This document shows positions 46,701 to 58,700 of a DNA stretch of 64,000 nt, one piece after another. The position numbers and the translations under genes were made by a program. Numbering within the stretch: the first letter of the stretch is position 1; every line of letters begins with the position of its first letter. This DNA comes from Corbicula japonica (Eukaryota > Mollusca > Bivalvia > Venerida > Cyrenidae): the NCBI GenBank assembly GCA_038501625.1, contig JAZAYU010000354.1, positions 434,001 to 498,000 on the forward strand, given 5' to 3'. The notes below the pieces were generated by a model. The model made no database searches. It was not told the DNA's origin and saw only the letters and a list, made by a program, of their open reading frames with translations.

Positions 46701-49700
46701 TTAAAGAACATGTACATTTATGGCAAAATATGCTGGTAATATTGTTACTGAATTATGCTCATTGGATCTCAAATTTTAATGGCCTTTAGCTTGGCATCAA
46801 ATTTACAAATTTTTCTGGTACAGTTAACCAAAACTATATAATACTAATTTTATCCTAAATAGATTGTAAGTCGCTGTGTTATACTATATTGCATTGTTAC
46901 AAAAAGAACATTGCCTTGTGGCCTCAAATTGCCTGAATGGAAAGAAAAATGGGTTTACCATCAGCTTATTCATTTAGTAGGCTACTTTAATTTGTAGTAA
47001 TTGATACAAGTCCATATGGCAAACCTATGCATGTGTAAATGAATGTAGATATGTTTGTTTTTTCCATATTTCTTTTTCTCCATTTTAGGAATGTTTATCT
47101 GTTTTGAGTTTAAACATTTCTACGGAAAGAACTTGTGATGACCTTCTTAACCCTTTACTCTATAGACATACCTTTATTGCGTGGGCAAACAGTGTAGATC
47201 CAGCTCAGCTGCCATACTCCTGCCATCTGAATAGGATCTACACTGTTTGCTTTTAGATACTGTACCTTATTTCTGACCAAGATGAGACCAGTGCAGAGGC
47301 TCATCTGATGGCACAGGTATGTCAGCTCATCTGGATCTACACTGGTAGCACATGCGTTAAAACACGTATAAATGGAGTAAAGGGTTTATTGTTTTATTAT
47401 GTTGCTTTTATTCACAATAACAAATTTGTCTATTTTACTTTTTCTCAAGGTACTGATGACTATGTCCTCGGTCACTAGACTTCACATTCACTTAATATAA
47501 GTAAATACTTGTAAATGAATACAGCCAGAATCCAAAATACAAATTAGTGCATTTTACATTGTTTCCACATTACTAATGTTTTGGTTTCCTGTTAAAAACA
47601 GTTTTCTGGAAAAAAAATTTGTTTACCTCTCTATTCATTTACTAGTTTAGTTTGTAGTAATTGATATTGTTGAGATTATATTGCTGGTAATACTAAAGAC
47701 AGTGTTTTTTTAAAAACAATCATTTATCATTTTTGTGTTCACTTACCACGATTTCTTATAATATCTTTCCATTTATGGCAAAATACTGGTGATAATGTTA
47801 CTGAATTATGCAAATTCGATCTCAAATTTAAATGGCCTTTAGCTTGGCATGAAATTTAGAAATTTTTCTTTGAGACATATTCAAAAGATACTATAAATAC
47901 TATTTTTTTCCTATATGGATCATAAATCACTCTATATATTACACTATATTGCATTGTTTAAAACATGTTTTATACAAGTTTTTCTAGCTTCTGACTGTAA
48001 AGATATTTTGATAAAAAAGTACAGCACAGAATAAAGTTACTGTTCACTTCTGTTGTGTTTTCTTGATTTCACCTAACAATACTACAATTTAAATGACTAC
48101 ATCCACCATTGTGAACCTTTCCATTCTCAGTTAAAAACTGAGAGTTCTTTTGTACTCAGGTGAGCGCTTTAGGGCCATCATGGCCCTCTTGTTTGAGTTA
48201 TGCCACTTTCTAATGCAACTTTAATCTGAAACTTAATGTTGCCTATAACTTTGAAAGTACTTGTCCTATTCACTTCATACTTGGAATATATCATCAGCAT
48301 GAACAATGCCATCAGTGACGACAAGAATGATAACTCTAGTTTCAATATTTTTTGAGTTATGCCCCTTTGAAATGCAACTTGAATCTGAAACTTAAAGATA
48401 AAGTGACAAATGACTCCAAACTTTTGTAAATTTTGTACTTAAATGACACATTATGTTATTCTAAAACGAAATAAAATCGTTTTTTGATCGAACGACACAG
48501 TTTACATCAGATACCATCGAAATAATATTGAAGAATTTAGGCTACAAAATTTCGGTCGGAAAAATGTAAGGGGAACAACTCCGTTTGGCTGATGACGTCA
48601 TTGGATCGCAGGCCGCCATCTTACAATATACTTTAGTGCAGAAACGCGTAAACATCTTACAAATAACTGTTAAAAATGGAGGAATACGAAGAATTTGATG
48701 AAAGTCTGTACGTTGAAAGGGTTGTAGGCGTCCAGCCCTTTCAGTTCGAGCCAGAATTCAGACAATTGACGACAAAAGGACGCTCTAAAAGCGAGAATAG
48801 TTTGACGGATATTAGCGACGAGGAAGAAGCAGTTGATCAAGAATTTGGGACAAACAATCGTTTAGGAAACACTGACTGGTACGAATTGTCGAATTTCTTG
48901 TTATAACATATTGCCAGAATATGTTGTCATCAACATGGGGTGTACATTTCACAAGTTTTACTAATTTCGTTCGGCGATAGATTTGGTAAATAACGATTCC
49001 CCCCTCATAATTCCTTCTATTCCTACAACTATTTTCCACGTGTGATTTTTCGATATAATTGTATATATCCATAAATCTGGTATGTAAAGTATATAGCTAT
49101 ACACATTCCATGATTTACATTTCCAGTGTTGTATGTTTTAGGTGTACATGAGGGAGATGCGTGGTCATGGACAAGGAAATGGAGAGTATTTGTTGCCAGG
49201 AAATACAAGGCTTCCAGCATCGGATGTGAAAATTAAACGCCTTCCTATAATACCAATAATGTATTAAACCTGAATAAGAAACGGGATTTCATTTTAGAGA
49301 AGGTTCGAAACGAGAGAATATGCTTTCCAGGAATTCAAACAAATGCGAAAAAATGATGCACGCTGTCATATATTTGACTTTCTTATAGAGACTAAAATCC
49401 TAAATATGTAATTCTCATTTCATTTCTTGTTACATTTTTCATCGTAGTTCTTAACAAGGGTACAGACTGTATGTCAGTCCCACCCTCTCGAATCCGAAGG
49501 TGGCTAAAAAAATACTTTTTTTTTCAAAATAAGAAAGCGATTTATACACTTTTACAAATCTGTTTTGTTTTTTAGAGACTTTAAATGGACAGTAAGATAA
49601 GGCATATAAAGTTAAATATGCATATCAAGAATAGTCAGTTTCAACACATATAGCCTCTTCACAAAACCAACTTAGAAAAAAAGATATCATAGGTTTATAA

Positions 49701-52700
49701 TCTGAGCAACCAAAATTTACCACAAAAACTACAATTTTCTAATTTTCCTGTTAAGATTTACACTAACTGAGTAAAAGTTATGGAAGACGGCTTGGTCACT
49801 AAATGTACTAATTTACTAAATAAAAATAACGGATATAATTTAAAGATTGATCTGCACACACTTTCATTAATTAACTCTTACAGTGCAAGATATCGGCCAG
49901 ACGTGATATACTCGTCTTGAGTGTCCTGAATGAGCGGCATATATCACAAGTCGTTTGATCAATTTTGTCACCGGATGCGCTAATTAAATCAGTGGATTAG
50001 GGACATAGGCCAGTATACCATGTAACAAACTTGGCGCGTGACCGTCCTATGCATCGAGCAGTTAGCAGCATAGATCACACGCTTGTCAAAGGACGGTGAA
50101 AATTAGCTTGTGCTTTAATTGATAATCAACTTCAGACAGTATTTTAGAGCAAATATTTTTGATAAGATATTTGTAAAAATTAAAAAAATTATTGTAAAAA
50201 GTGCACTTATTCCTGAAGCATTTGCGGGCAAACATTCAGGTCTAACACATTGGCGGTAATATATATATATATAAATAATATAACGTTAAATAACTGATAC
50301 AAAGATAACTGTTTTAAGTGTAGATTCTCTTCAAATATTGATATATTCTATATAAAGACGAAATAGATCAGTAAACATGGTGATTCAACGCAAAGTTGGG
50401 CATGAGAAACTTGTAACATGAATTGACTATTCTCAATTGTGTTATTATAATTGCTTTCTTGTGGAACCTGGTGACAAAATGATAATCTTTTAACAGGTTA
50501 ATAATTCTTGAGAGTTGTCAAATGATAAAATAAATGTTACTATTCAACCAACCTTGTTGAGTCCTTTTTTCCCAAGGACGGGTCTTGTCACGTCGTAGTT
50601 CTTTGTTGGCGACGTATTCACATTTCCTTTGTATTTGAATATCGTCAGCACCGCGTCTGTTTTCAAACGTTTACGAAAATTCACCCCCATTGATTGTTCA
50701 ATAACAGTATTAACAACTAAAGACTGCCGATCAAAATGATGTTCACAAATCCGGGAACCTTTAGTGGGACTCCACGTCTTTGCGTATAGTCCTTTCCTTT
50801 TACACCTATCAACCCATATTTTATGTCTTTTACTGTCTTTTTCTTTATCGGGAAATCGAAAGACACTAATATCCTTTTGATTCTGATTGTTTTTGCAATC
50901 AATAACAGCACAAACACCCATTTTTATTATAATTAATCACCATATCATTATTGCGCTCATCTAATAATTATACAATTAGCCCTATTAATTATAAGCGTGA
51001 AAGATCCAATGACGTCATCGATATTAAGCTCCGCCCACTCCGAAATTTTACCGATTTTGACAGCGCTTAAATTGTAGCTGTTAATTTTAATTTATGGCGT
51101 TGTTAGTGTGTGATTTCGATAAATGTGTATAAGATACAGATGATTACTTATATTGGAACATATTTTAATGGAAACTAGGCACGTGTCAGTTTAGCTTTAA
51201 TGTTGCCTATAACTTTGGAAGTACTTGTCCTATTTACTTCATACTTGGAATATATCATCAGCATGAACAACGCCATCTGTGACAACAAGAATGATAACTC
51301 CAGTTTCAATATTTTTTTAGTTATGCCCCTTTCAAATGCAACTTTAATCTGAAACTTAATGTTGCCTATAACTTTGAAAGTTCTTGTCCTATTCACTTCA
51401 TACTTGGAATATATCATCAGCATGAACAATGCCATCTGTGACAACAAGAATGATAACTCCAGTTTCAATATTTTTTGAGTTATGCCCCTTTCAAATGCAA
51501 CTTTAATCTGAAACTTAATGTTGCCTATAACTTTGAAAGTACTTGTCCTATTCACTTTGTACTTGGAATATATCATCAGCATGAACAATGCCATCTGTGA
51601 TGACAAGAATGATAACTCCAGTTTCAATATTTTTTTAGTTATGCCCCTTTCAAATGCAACTTTAACTGGAAACTTAATGTTGCCTATAACTTTGATTGTA
51701 CTTGTTCTATTCAATTCGTACTTGGAATATATCATCAGCATGAACAATGCCATCTGTGACAACAAGAATGATAACTCCAGTTTCAATATTTTTTGAGTTA
51801 TGCCCCTTTCAAATGCAACTTTAACTTGAAACTTAATGTTGCCTTAACTTTGAAAGTACTTGTCCTATTCACTTCATACTTGGAATATATCATCAGCATG
51901 AACAACGCCATCTGTGATGACAAGAATGATAACTCCAGTTTCAATATTTTGGAGTTATGCCCCTTTGAAATGCAACTTTAACATGAAACTTAATGTTGCC
52001 TATAACTTTGAAAGTACTTGTCCTATTCACTTCATACTTGGAATACATTACCAGCATGATCAACAACATTGGTAACAAAAAGAATCATAACTCCTGTTTG
52101 GTTATACTTTGAGTTATGCCCCTTCCAAATGCAATTTTAACATGAAACTTAATGTTGACTTTAACTTTGAAAATTCACTTGATATTCGAAATAAATCATC
52201 TTCATGAAAAGCATCATTATGAAGAACAAGAATGATAACTCCTGCTGGACTATTTTATGAGTTGTGTCCCTTTAATATACAACTTTAACATGAAACTTAA
52301 TGTTGCCTATAACTTTTAAAGTACTTGTCCTATTCACTCATCAAATATATCATCTTCATGAACAACAACATCGGTTACAACAAGAATCATAACTCCTGTT
52401 TGACTTTTTTTTTTCAAATGCAAATTTCACATGAAACTTAATGTTGCGTATAATTTGAAAGTACTTGCCCTATTCATTGAATACTTGGATTGTATCATCA
52501 ACATGAACAGTGCGATCGACAATTACAAAAATTATAACTCCTGTTTGAATATTTTATGAGTTATGTCCCTTTCAAATGCAACTTTCACATGAAACTTAGT
52601 GTTGCCTGTAAAATGGAAAGTACTTGTTCAATTCACTTAATACTTTGAAAAACTCATTTGCGTGCAGAAACCAATTTTTGAAGATGATAACTCGGGGTTT

Positions 52701-55700
52701 CACCATTATTATAGTTATTCCCCTTTTAAATGCAATTTAGATGACACATGTGTTCTGTGGTCTAGTATTGAAATCAACTTAAATAAATATTTTTATTATA
52801 CCCCCACAAACGAAGTTTGAGGGGGTATATAGGAGTGAGCTTGTCGGTCGGTCGGTCGGTCGGTCGGTCGGTCTGTCGGTCGGTCGGTCGGATTCTTCGT
52901 TTCCAGATGATAACTCATGAAAGGCTTGACAGAATTAAATAATTTTTGGTACACAGGTATATCGTCATAAGATACAGGTCAAGTTCGATTTTGGGGCTGG
53001 TGGGATCAGTGTCAAGGTCACTGTTACTAAAAATAGAAAAATGGTTTCCGGATGATAACTCATGAAACACTTCACAGATTTAATCCTTGTTTGGTAAATA
53101 GATGTAACATCACAAGATACAGGTCAAGTTCGACTTTGGGGCTGGTGGGGTCAATGTCAAGGTCAGTATTACTAAAAATAGAATAAGGGTTTCCAGAAAA
53201 AAACTCATGAAAAACTTCACAGATTAAATCCTTTTTTGGTACATATATGTAATATCAGAAGATACAGGTTGAGTTCGACTTTGGGGCCTGAGGGGTCAGT
53301 GTCAAGGTCACTGTAACTTAAAAAAGAAAAATTGTTTCTGGACTATAACTCATGAAATACTTCATAGATTTAATTATTTTTTGGGACACAGATGTAACAT
53401 AACAAGATAAAGATTAGGTTTGACTTTGGGGCCTGTGGGTTCAAGGTCAAGGTCACTGTTATTTAAACTTCAAAACTTCGTTTCCACTAAGTAACTATAG
53501 CTTGGAATAAGATTTTTAAATGAAATTTGGTGTATTGATGGTTTTTGTGAAGATGACTTTTGGGATTCAAGGCCTGTGGGGTCAAGGTCACTGTTACTAA
53601 AAATAGAAAATAAACTGTATGCTCAATAACTTTGGTTCAGAATGAGATATTGTGATGAAAATTGCTATATAGGTAGTGTCTGTGAAGACGAAACTTGGTA
53701 TTGAAATTGGGCCTGATGGGGTCAAGGTCACTGTTACTAAAAATAGAAAAAAATGGTTTCTGGATGATTTCTCATAAACAATGTTTGGCACACAGTTCTT
53801 AGATAAAAGTTAGATAAAGGCCACTGTTACTAACATATTTAAACCATTTCTGCTCAATAAATTTAGAAGGAATGAGATATTGTGATGAAACTTGCTGAAT
53901 ATGTGGCTACTGTGAAGACGACACTTTGGATTGAAAGTGGGGCACATTATGCCATTGATTCGAAGCATTCCCAGTTCAATTATCAAGCATACATGTGGGG
54001 GTATTTAATCACTTACTGTGATAATTCTAGTTATATATGATTAAAAATAGGCCCACATTTCAACTTTTTCCATGCAGGCGACACATGTTTTCCGTGGAAC
54101 ACAACATTCTAGTTAATATTAAAACAATACAAAATCATTACACAATCTTGTTTTAATAATTATACATGTGAATGACAGATTTTCTATTATTCTAAATGTT
54201 AAATTCACATTATAATACTATCTCCTAGGGCTCTGAAATGAGCCAGTCCAACTTTATGATCCACAGTACCCTGTTTAATTCATTTCTGAACATCTTTTGA
54301 CGAACTAGACGATGGCTCGACATCTGCATTATGTAATTATGGGAGTTTTCAAGCAAAACTCATCAGCCAACTTGCTAAATACATATTATTAATACAGCAG
54401 AAAAAGTAGAAATCATTGTACTGCTGCAAGAGTTTTGTGTCCTAAATAATGACCCTTTCTACAACAGACTATCGTGCAATTTCATTCCTTCATTCTATAT
54501 ACACCAGCCAATGAAATCTACCTTACAAAACACATGGTGTGTGAAGACTGATTAGGTAATTAAGTCAAATTTGTTACTACACGGGTTTATCAGTGTTTTA
54601 TAATTGAATAGGTGACAACTTAGTGGATTATTGGCAGACGTTTGCGTATTCCCTCAGGCAAATTCAAAAGAAAATTGAGGGCAAAGTGAACTTCGCTTTT
54701 CTGTGCAAATAAAGCGAAGTCATGCCATTTTAAGTGCCTTCTTTGCCCAAATCACCTTGATTCGTGATCCCTGTTAATTATTAGTGTGTGCCATGAAGTA
54801 GAATGGGGATACAGCAACTGTCAGTAGTGTTGCATTTGTCTTGTTTGTTCATCACTTATCATGAAGAAATAACTTGACACATATCAACTCTGTTCAGATA
54901 AATTTGCTGTCTGATCAGGATATGCATAGGTTGCATTTTGGTTAGAAATAAAAAGCGAACAGTACAGATCCTGATCAAACGGCAAGGATGTGCTGGCTGA
55001 TCTGGATCAACACTGTTCGCCACGAAATAAAAGTGTGTCTATGGAGGAAAGGGTTAATATTTATTACACTTTCAAAGTATAATGCTTATGACAACAGGGT
55101 TGTGATGATCACGATGAGCCAGTACAGCCTCGCCCTCTGATCTTGATCTGCACAGGTTGCATCTTGTTCAGAAACAACCTAATGAATCTAAAACCTAAAG
55201 TATAGATCCTGAACAGATGGCATGAATATGCTGTCTGATCTGGATCTACACTGTTCATCACTGCAATAAAGGTGTATCTATGGAGTAAAGGGTTAACAAA
55301 TTTAAAATAAGGGGAGATCTACACTGATTGTGTGGTCAGTATCAAGGTCTTATAGATGGGGAAATTAATTAATCCACACAGATTAGGTTGCCGATTAATT
55401 ACATTGTACACTCTTTTACTTAAATAATTATTTGTTTTTCTAATACTATATGTATTTCAAAACAATGATACTAAATATACAATGTAATTATCAGCAATAA
55501 TCCTATTATGTTATTTATGTACTTGGTAGGCTTTATTGGTGATAATACCATTGGAAACAAATATGACAAAATAAGTTGTTGTTTGATTATTGTCATGTCA
55601 ATACAGGCATATGTCCTACATGTTGCAGAGAATAAATTATGCAAGATTATAAGTATCGTTCATGTGTGTTGGGTAAAGATCGCATGATCTGGCCCGAGTG

Positions 55701-58700
55701 AAATATGCACAAGGGTGGTAACGAGGCTCTTCTGAATAAATCATGCAAGATTAGAGTTTGAAATGATATTTTATTCCAAAAGAAAGAAATATATGCTGAA
55801 TCTGTTCAATTTCATGAATTTTCTGACTGCACACACATTAAAGAATTACTGCTTGTCTGAATTGTTTTATTTTGTGGCCAGAGAAGGCACAAGTGTAACA
55901 GTCACTAAACTTGCCTTGCCACAACTGTTTTGGTCTTTAGACCTATTTTGTAAGAAACTTTAATCTTATCTTTAATTTTATATTTGTTACAACATAATAA
56001 TTATGGGATTTTGTTGTTATGGTTCTAAGAAGTTCCAACTTAAAAAGTCAATGGTGAAACAGTTGATAACAATATGTGCTAATCATGCTTGTTGACTCTT
56101 CTTGTAGTAAAACCTTTTCCTATGTGTGAAGTGAGGAAATCGCAGATAAATCCAACATTCCCACTAAAGAAGCAGGTTCATGAAGGTTTATTTTGGCCTC
56201 AAATATTTAGAATTTTACCTCTTTTACGTATCTATAATTAAAAAGCCTTTGAATACATAAATGGTTACACCTTTAGATATTTAATAGCTGTTTATCAGTC
56301 ATAGTCAATGTGGTAGGACAAAGGGCCATCAACATTTCAAAAATGAGACAAATATTTAAAAAAATCTTCTGTTTTCTCAATTTTGTTATCAGATTTTGAG
56401 GTTCTCAATGCGGACGCACTTCTCCACCAAAACCAGATTAGACCATGAATTAGACATGGCTGAAAACAATAGAATACAATTCATGTATTTTATTTTGGTG
56501 GACACTATGAAAAGCACAAAAATACATTTAGCATTTATTATTTTTATGTTAGTTATGTGATTCATCTTCATTTCTTAACTCTGAAAGAAAGAAACCATTA
56601 CCGGTATATATTATGAACAGCAAACTTTCTGTGATGTGAATGGTATTAGAAAAATAATACTTATTTAAGACAACTGAATAAAAGAATAAATAATGGAAAG
56701 TAGACAGTTTTCCATGTTATTTAAACTATTTCCAAGTATCTGGAATTTACATAAAATGCAACAGGAACTTTTCAAAGAAGTGTTATTTGGACAAACTGAA
56801 CACTGTTAAACACAAATTTTTACATTTTTTTTCAAATTTTATACCTGCATGTTTCTGGTACAAGAATTTTGTTATTAAATCTATATACTGTGGTACAAAA
56901 TTTACAGTCCCAGTTAAAGATTAGGGTAAATCAGACTGGTTTAACTTTAATTACAAGTGACGTTGACTTTCAGGTTTGAGAAATTACGTGAGTTCCAGTC
57001 TCCTACACAGATCAACACAGCATCTCTACACCCTGACAAGACAATATTTATATCTGGGGGAGAAAACTTCATCATGTACAAATTTGATTATGAAACTGGC
57101 ACAGAACTAGGTAAGATAATGCATGTCAGAAACTGGCTCAGAACTGGGTAAGTTTGTGCATATTAGAAACTGGCACAGAACTAGGAAAGATAATGCATGT
57201 CAGAAACTGGCACAGAACTGGGAAAGATAGTGCATGTCAGAAACTGGCTCAGAACTGGGTAAGTTTGTGCATATTAGAAACTGGCACAGAACTAAGTAAG
57301 ATAATGCATGTCAGAAACTGGCACAGAACTAGGTAAGATAATGCATGTCAGAAACTGGCACAGAACTAGGAAAGATAATGCATGTCAGAAACTGGCTCAG
57401 AACTGGGTAAGTTTGTGCATATTAGAAACTGGCACAGAACTAAGTAAGATAATGCATGTCAGAAACTGGCTCAGAACTGGGTAAGTTTGTGCATAATAGA
57501 AACTGGCACAGAACTAAGTAAGATAATGCATGTCAGAAACTTGCACAGAACTAGGTAAGATAATGCATGTCAGAAACTGGCACGAACTAGGAAAGATAAT
57601 GCATGTCAGAAACTGGCTCAGAACTGGGTAAGTTTGTGCATAATAGAAACTGGCACAGAACTAAGTAAGATAATGCATGTCAGAAACTTGCACAGAACTA
57701 GGTAAGATAATGCATGTCAGAAACTGGCACGAACTAGGAAAGATAATGCATGTCAGAAACTGGCTCAGAACTGGGTAAGTTTGTGCATATTAGAAACTGG
57801 AACAGAACTAAGAAGATAATGCATGTCAGAAACTGGCACAGAACTAAGTAAGATAATGCATGTCAGAAACTGGCACAGAACTAGGTAAGATAATGCATGT
57901 CAGAAACTGGCACAGAACTAAGTAAGATAATGCATGTCAGAAACTGGCACAGAACTAAGTAAGATAATGCATGTCAGAAACTGGCACAGACCTAGGTAAG
58001 ATAGTGCAGATCATAAACTGGAACAAAACTAGGTAAGATAATTCCTGTTAGAAACTGGCACAGACCTAGGTAAAATAATGCCTGTTAGAAACTGGCACAG
58101 ACCTAGGTAAGATAATGTCTGTTAGAAACTGGCACAGACCTAGGTAAGATAATGCCTGTTAGAAACTGGCACAGACCTAGGTATGATAATGCATGTTAGA
58201 AACTGGCACAGAACTGGGTAAGCTTGTGCATGTTAGAAACTGGCACAGAACTGGGTAAGCAGGTGCATGTCAGAAACTGGCACAGAACTTGGTAAGTTAG
58301 TGCATGACAGAAACTGGCACGAACTTGGTAAGAGTATTGTGCTTAATTTAACAGCAATCAGTGTTAAACCCTTTCCTCTGTAGATACTCCTTTAAGCCAT
58401 GGAAGAACAGTGTAGATCCAGATCACTAGTCTCACATGCGTAAAATGCATATAATATAACATAACGTAAAATTGCATAAAGCAAATTTAAAGATATATGA
58501 AGTAAAGGATAAGTAGTTTATGCCTGTGCTATCATGAATTGCTATGACTTAACTTTACCATACTACTTTCAGAGGCATTTAAGGGTCATTTTGGACCAGT
58601 TCATTGTGTGAGATTCTCTCCAGATGGAGAAGTTTATGCCAGTGGCAGTGAGGACGGAACTCTCAGATTATGGCAAACAACTGTTGGAAAAACCTATGGA

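Larger units (their letters stand above)
44690..48100. repeat. Direct and inverted segmental repeats inside H1b
   Basis: Segment 44690-44890 reappears inverted at ~46690-46930 ('CTCAAATTTTAATGGCC', 'GTAACAATATTACCAGCA'). Segment 44895-45345 reappears directly at ~46965-47640. Segment 46592-46900 reappears at ~47645-47960. H1b thus captured or built a complex duplicated cargo. Confidence 0.7.
43064..48191 (+). mobile_element. Helitron-like element H1, copy b, nested in H3a
   Basis: Begins AGCTCACCTGAGCACTTGTG with a GAGCAC/GTGCTC hairpin and a GTCCGTCGTGCGTCGTC tract. About eight ~167-bp units follow (43300-44680), matching those of copy c. Then comes ~3.4 kb of other sequence containing H2 and a TTAA MITE. 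It ends CAGGTGAGCGCTTTAGGGCC, ATCATGGCCCTCTTG. The flanks 'TTTCAATATTT' and 'TTTGAGTTATG' are two parts of one H3 unit that is uninterrupted elsewhere, proving the insertion. Confidence 0.85.
48396..51196. mobile_element. Kolobok-type DNA transposon (2.8 kb) nested in H3a
   Basis: It interrupts an H3 unit exactly at TTAA: TTAA at 48392-48395 and at 51197-51200, with H3 sequence resuming as if uncut. The termini AGATAAAGTGACAAATGAC and AGCTAAACTGACACGTGCC are inverted and match at most positions. Farther in, GATGACGTCATTGGATC (48591-48607) is exactly inverted at 51003-51019. TTAA duplications plus a THAP-domain gene are the hallmarks of the Kolobok superfamily. It carries two convergent genes, a P2X7-ballast-like one (+) and a THAP one (-). 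A full transposase core is not seen, so it is probably a derivative. Confidence 0.8.
42680..54112 (+). mobile_element. Helitron-like element H3, copy a, with four nested insertions
   Basis: The 5' end is GTGTCGCCTGCGATAGCAGG (hairpin CCTGC/GCAGG), followed by a GGCGGCGTCGTCGTC microsatellite. Tandem units of ~165 bp follow ('AACTTAATGTTGCCTATAAC', 'TATATCATCAGCATGAACAA', 'GAATGATAACTCCAGTTTCA'). The 3' end is CAGGCGACAC, a TGTTTTCC/GGAACA hairpin and CTAG before T at 54112. The units are found at 42760-43060, 48192-48395 and 51197-52790. Between them sit H1b (43064-48191), a Kolobok-type element (48396-51196) and H4 (52799-54030). The native element would be ~2.5 kb. It makes up most of STRAP intron 5. 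Confidence 0.85.
54113..56973. other. STRAP intron 5, 3' part
   Basis: Apart from two family T MITEs (listed), I see no exons or elements. The acceptor of exon 6 (CTTTCAG) lies at its end. Confidence 0.5.

Noticed and set aside
48676..48906. Uninterrupted 76-codon protein ending 'YELSNFLL'
   Set aside because: The last residues come from reading past a GTACGA donor. Splicing to 49142 restores the family-specific W-C motif, so the spliced reading is preferred.
49149..49151. Selenocysteine codon
   Set aside because: Attractive because TGA replaces a Cys, but no SECIS was recognised and a second TGA and decay follow. Kept only as a low-probability alternative.
51175..51786. 203-codon minus-strand open frame, with similar ones at 59990-60241, 60261-60740 and + strand 51518-51981
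   Set aside because: They are periodic translations of the non-coding H3 tandem units on both strands. The same peptide repeats each unit and no start, splice or family evidence supports coding.
57154..57336. 60-codon frame with 'GKIMHVRNW' repeats
   Set aside because: Translation of the 37-bp minisatellite. The unit length is not a multiple of three, so any frame is accidental.
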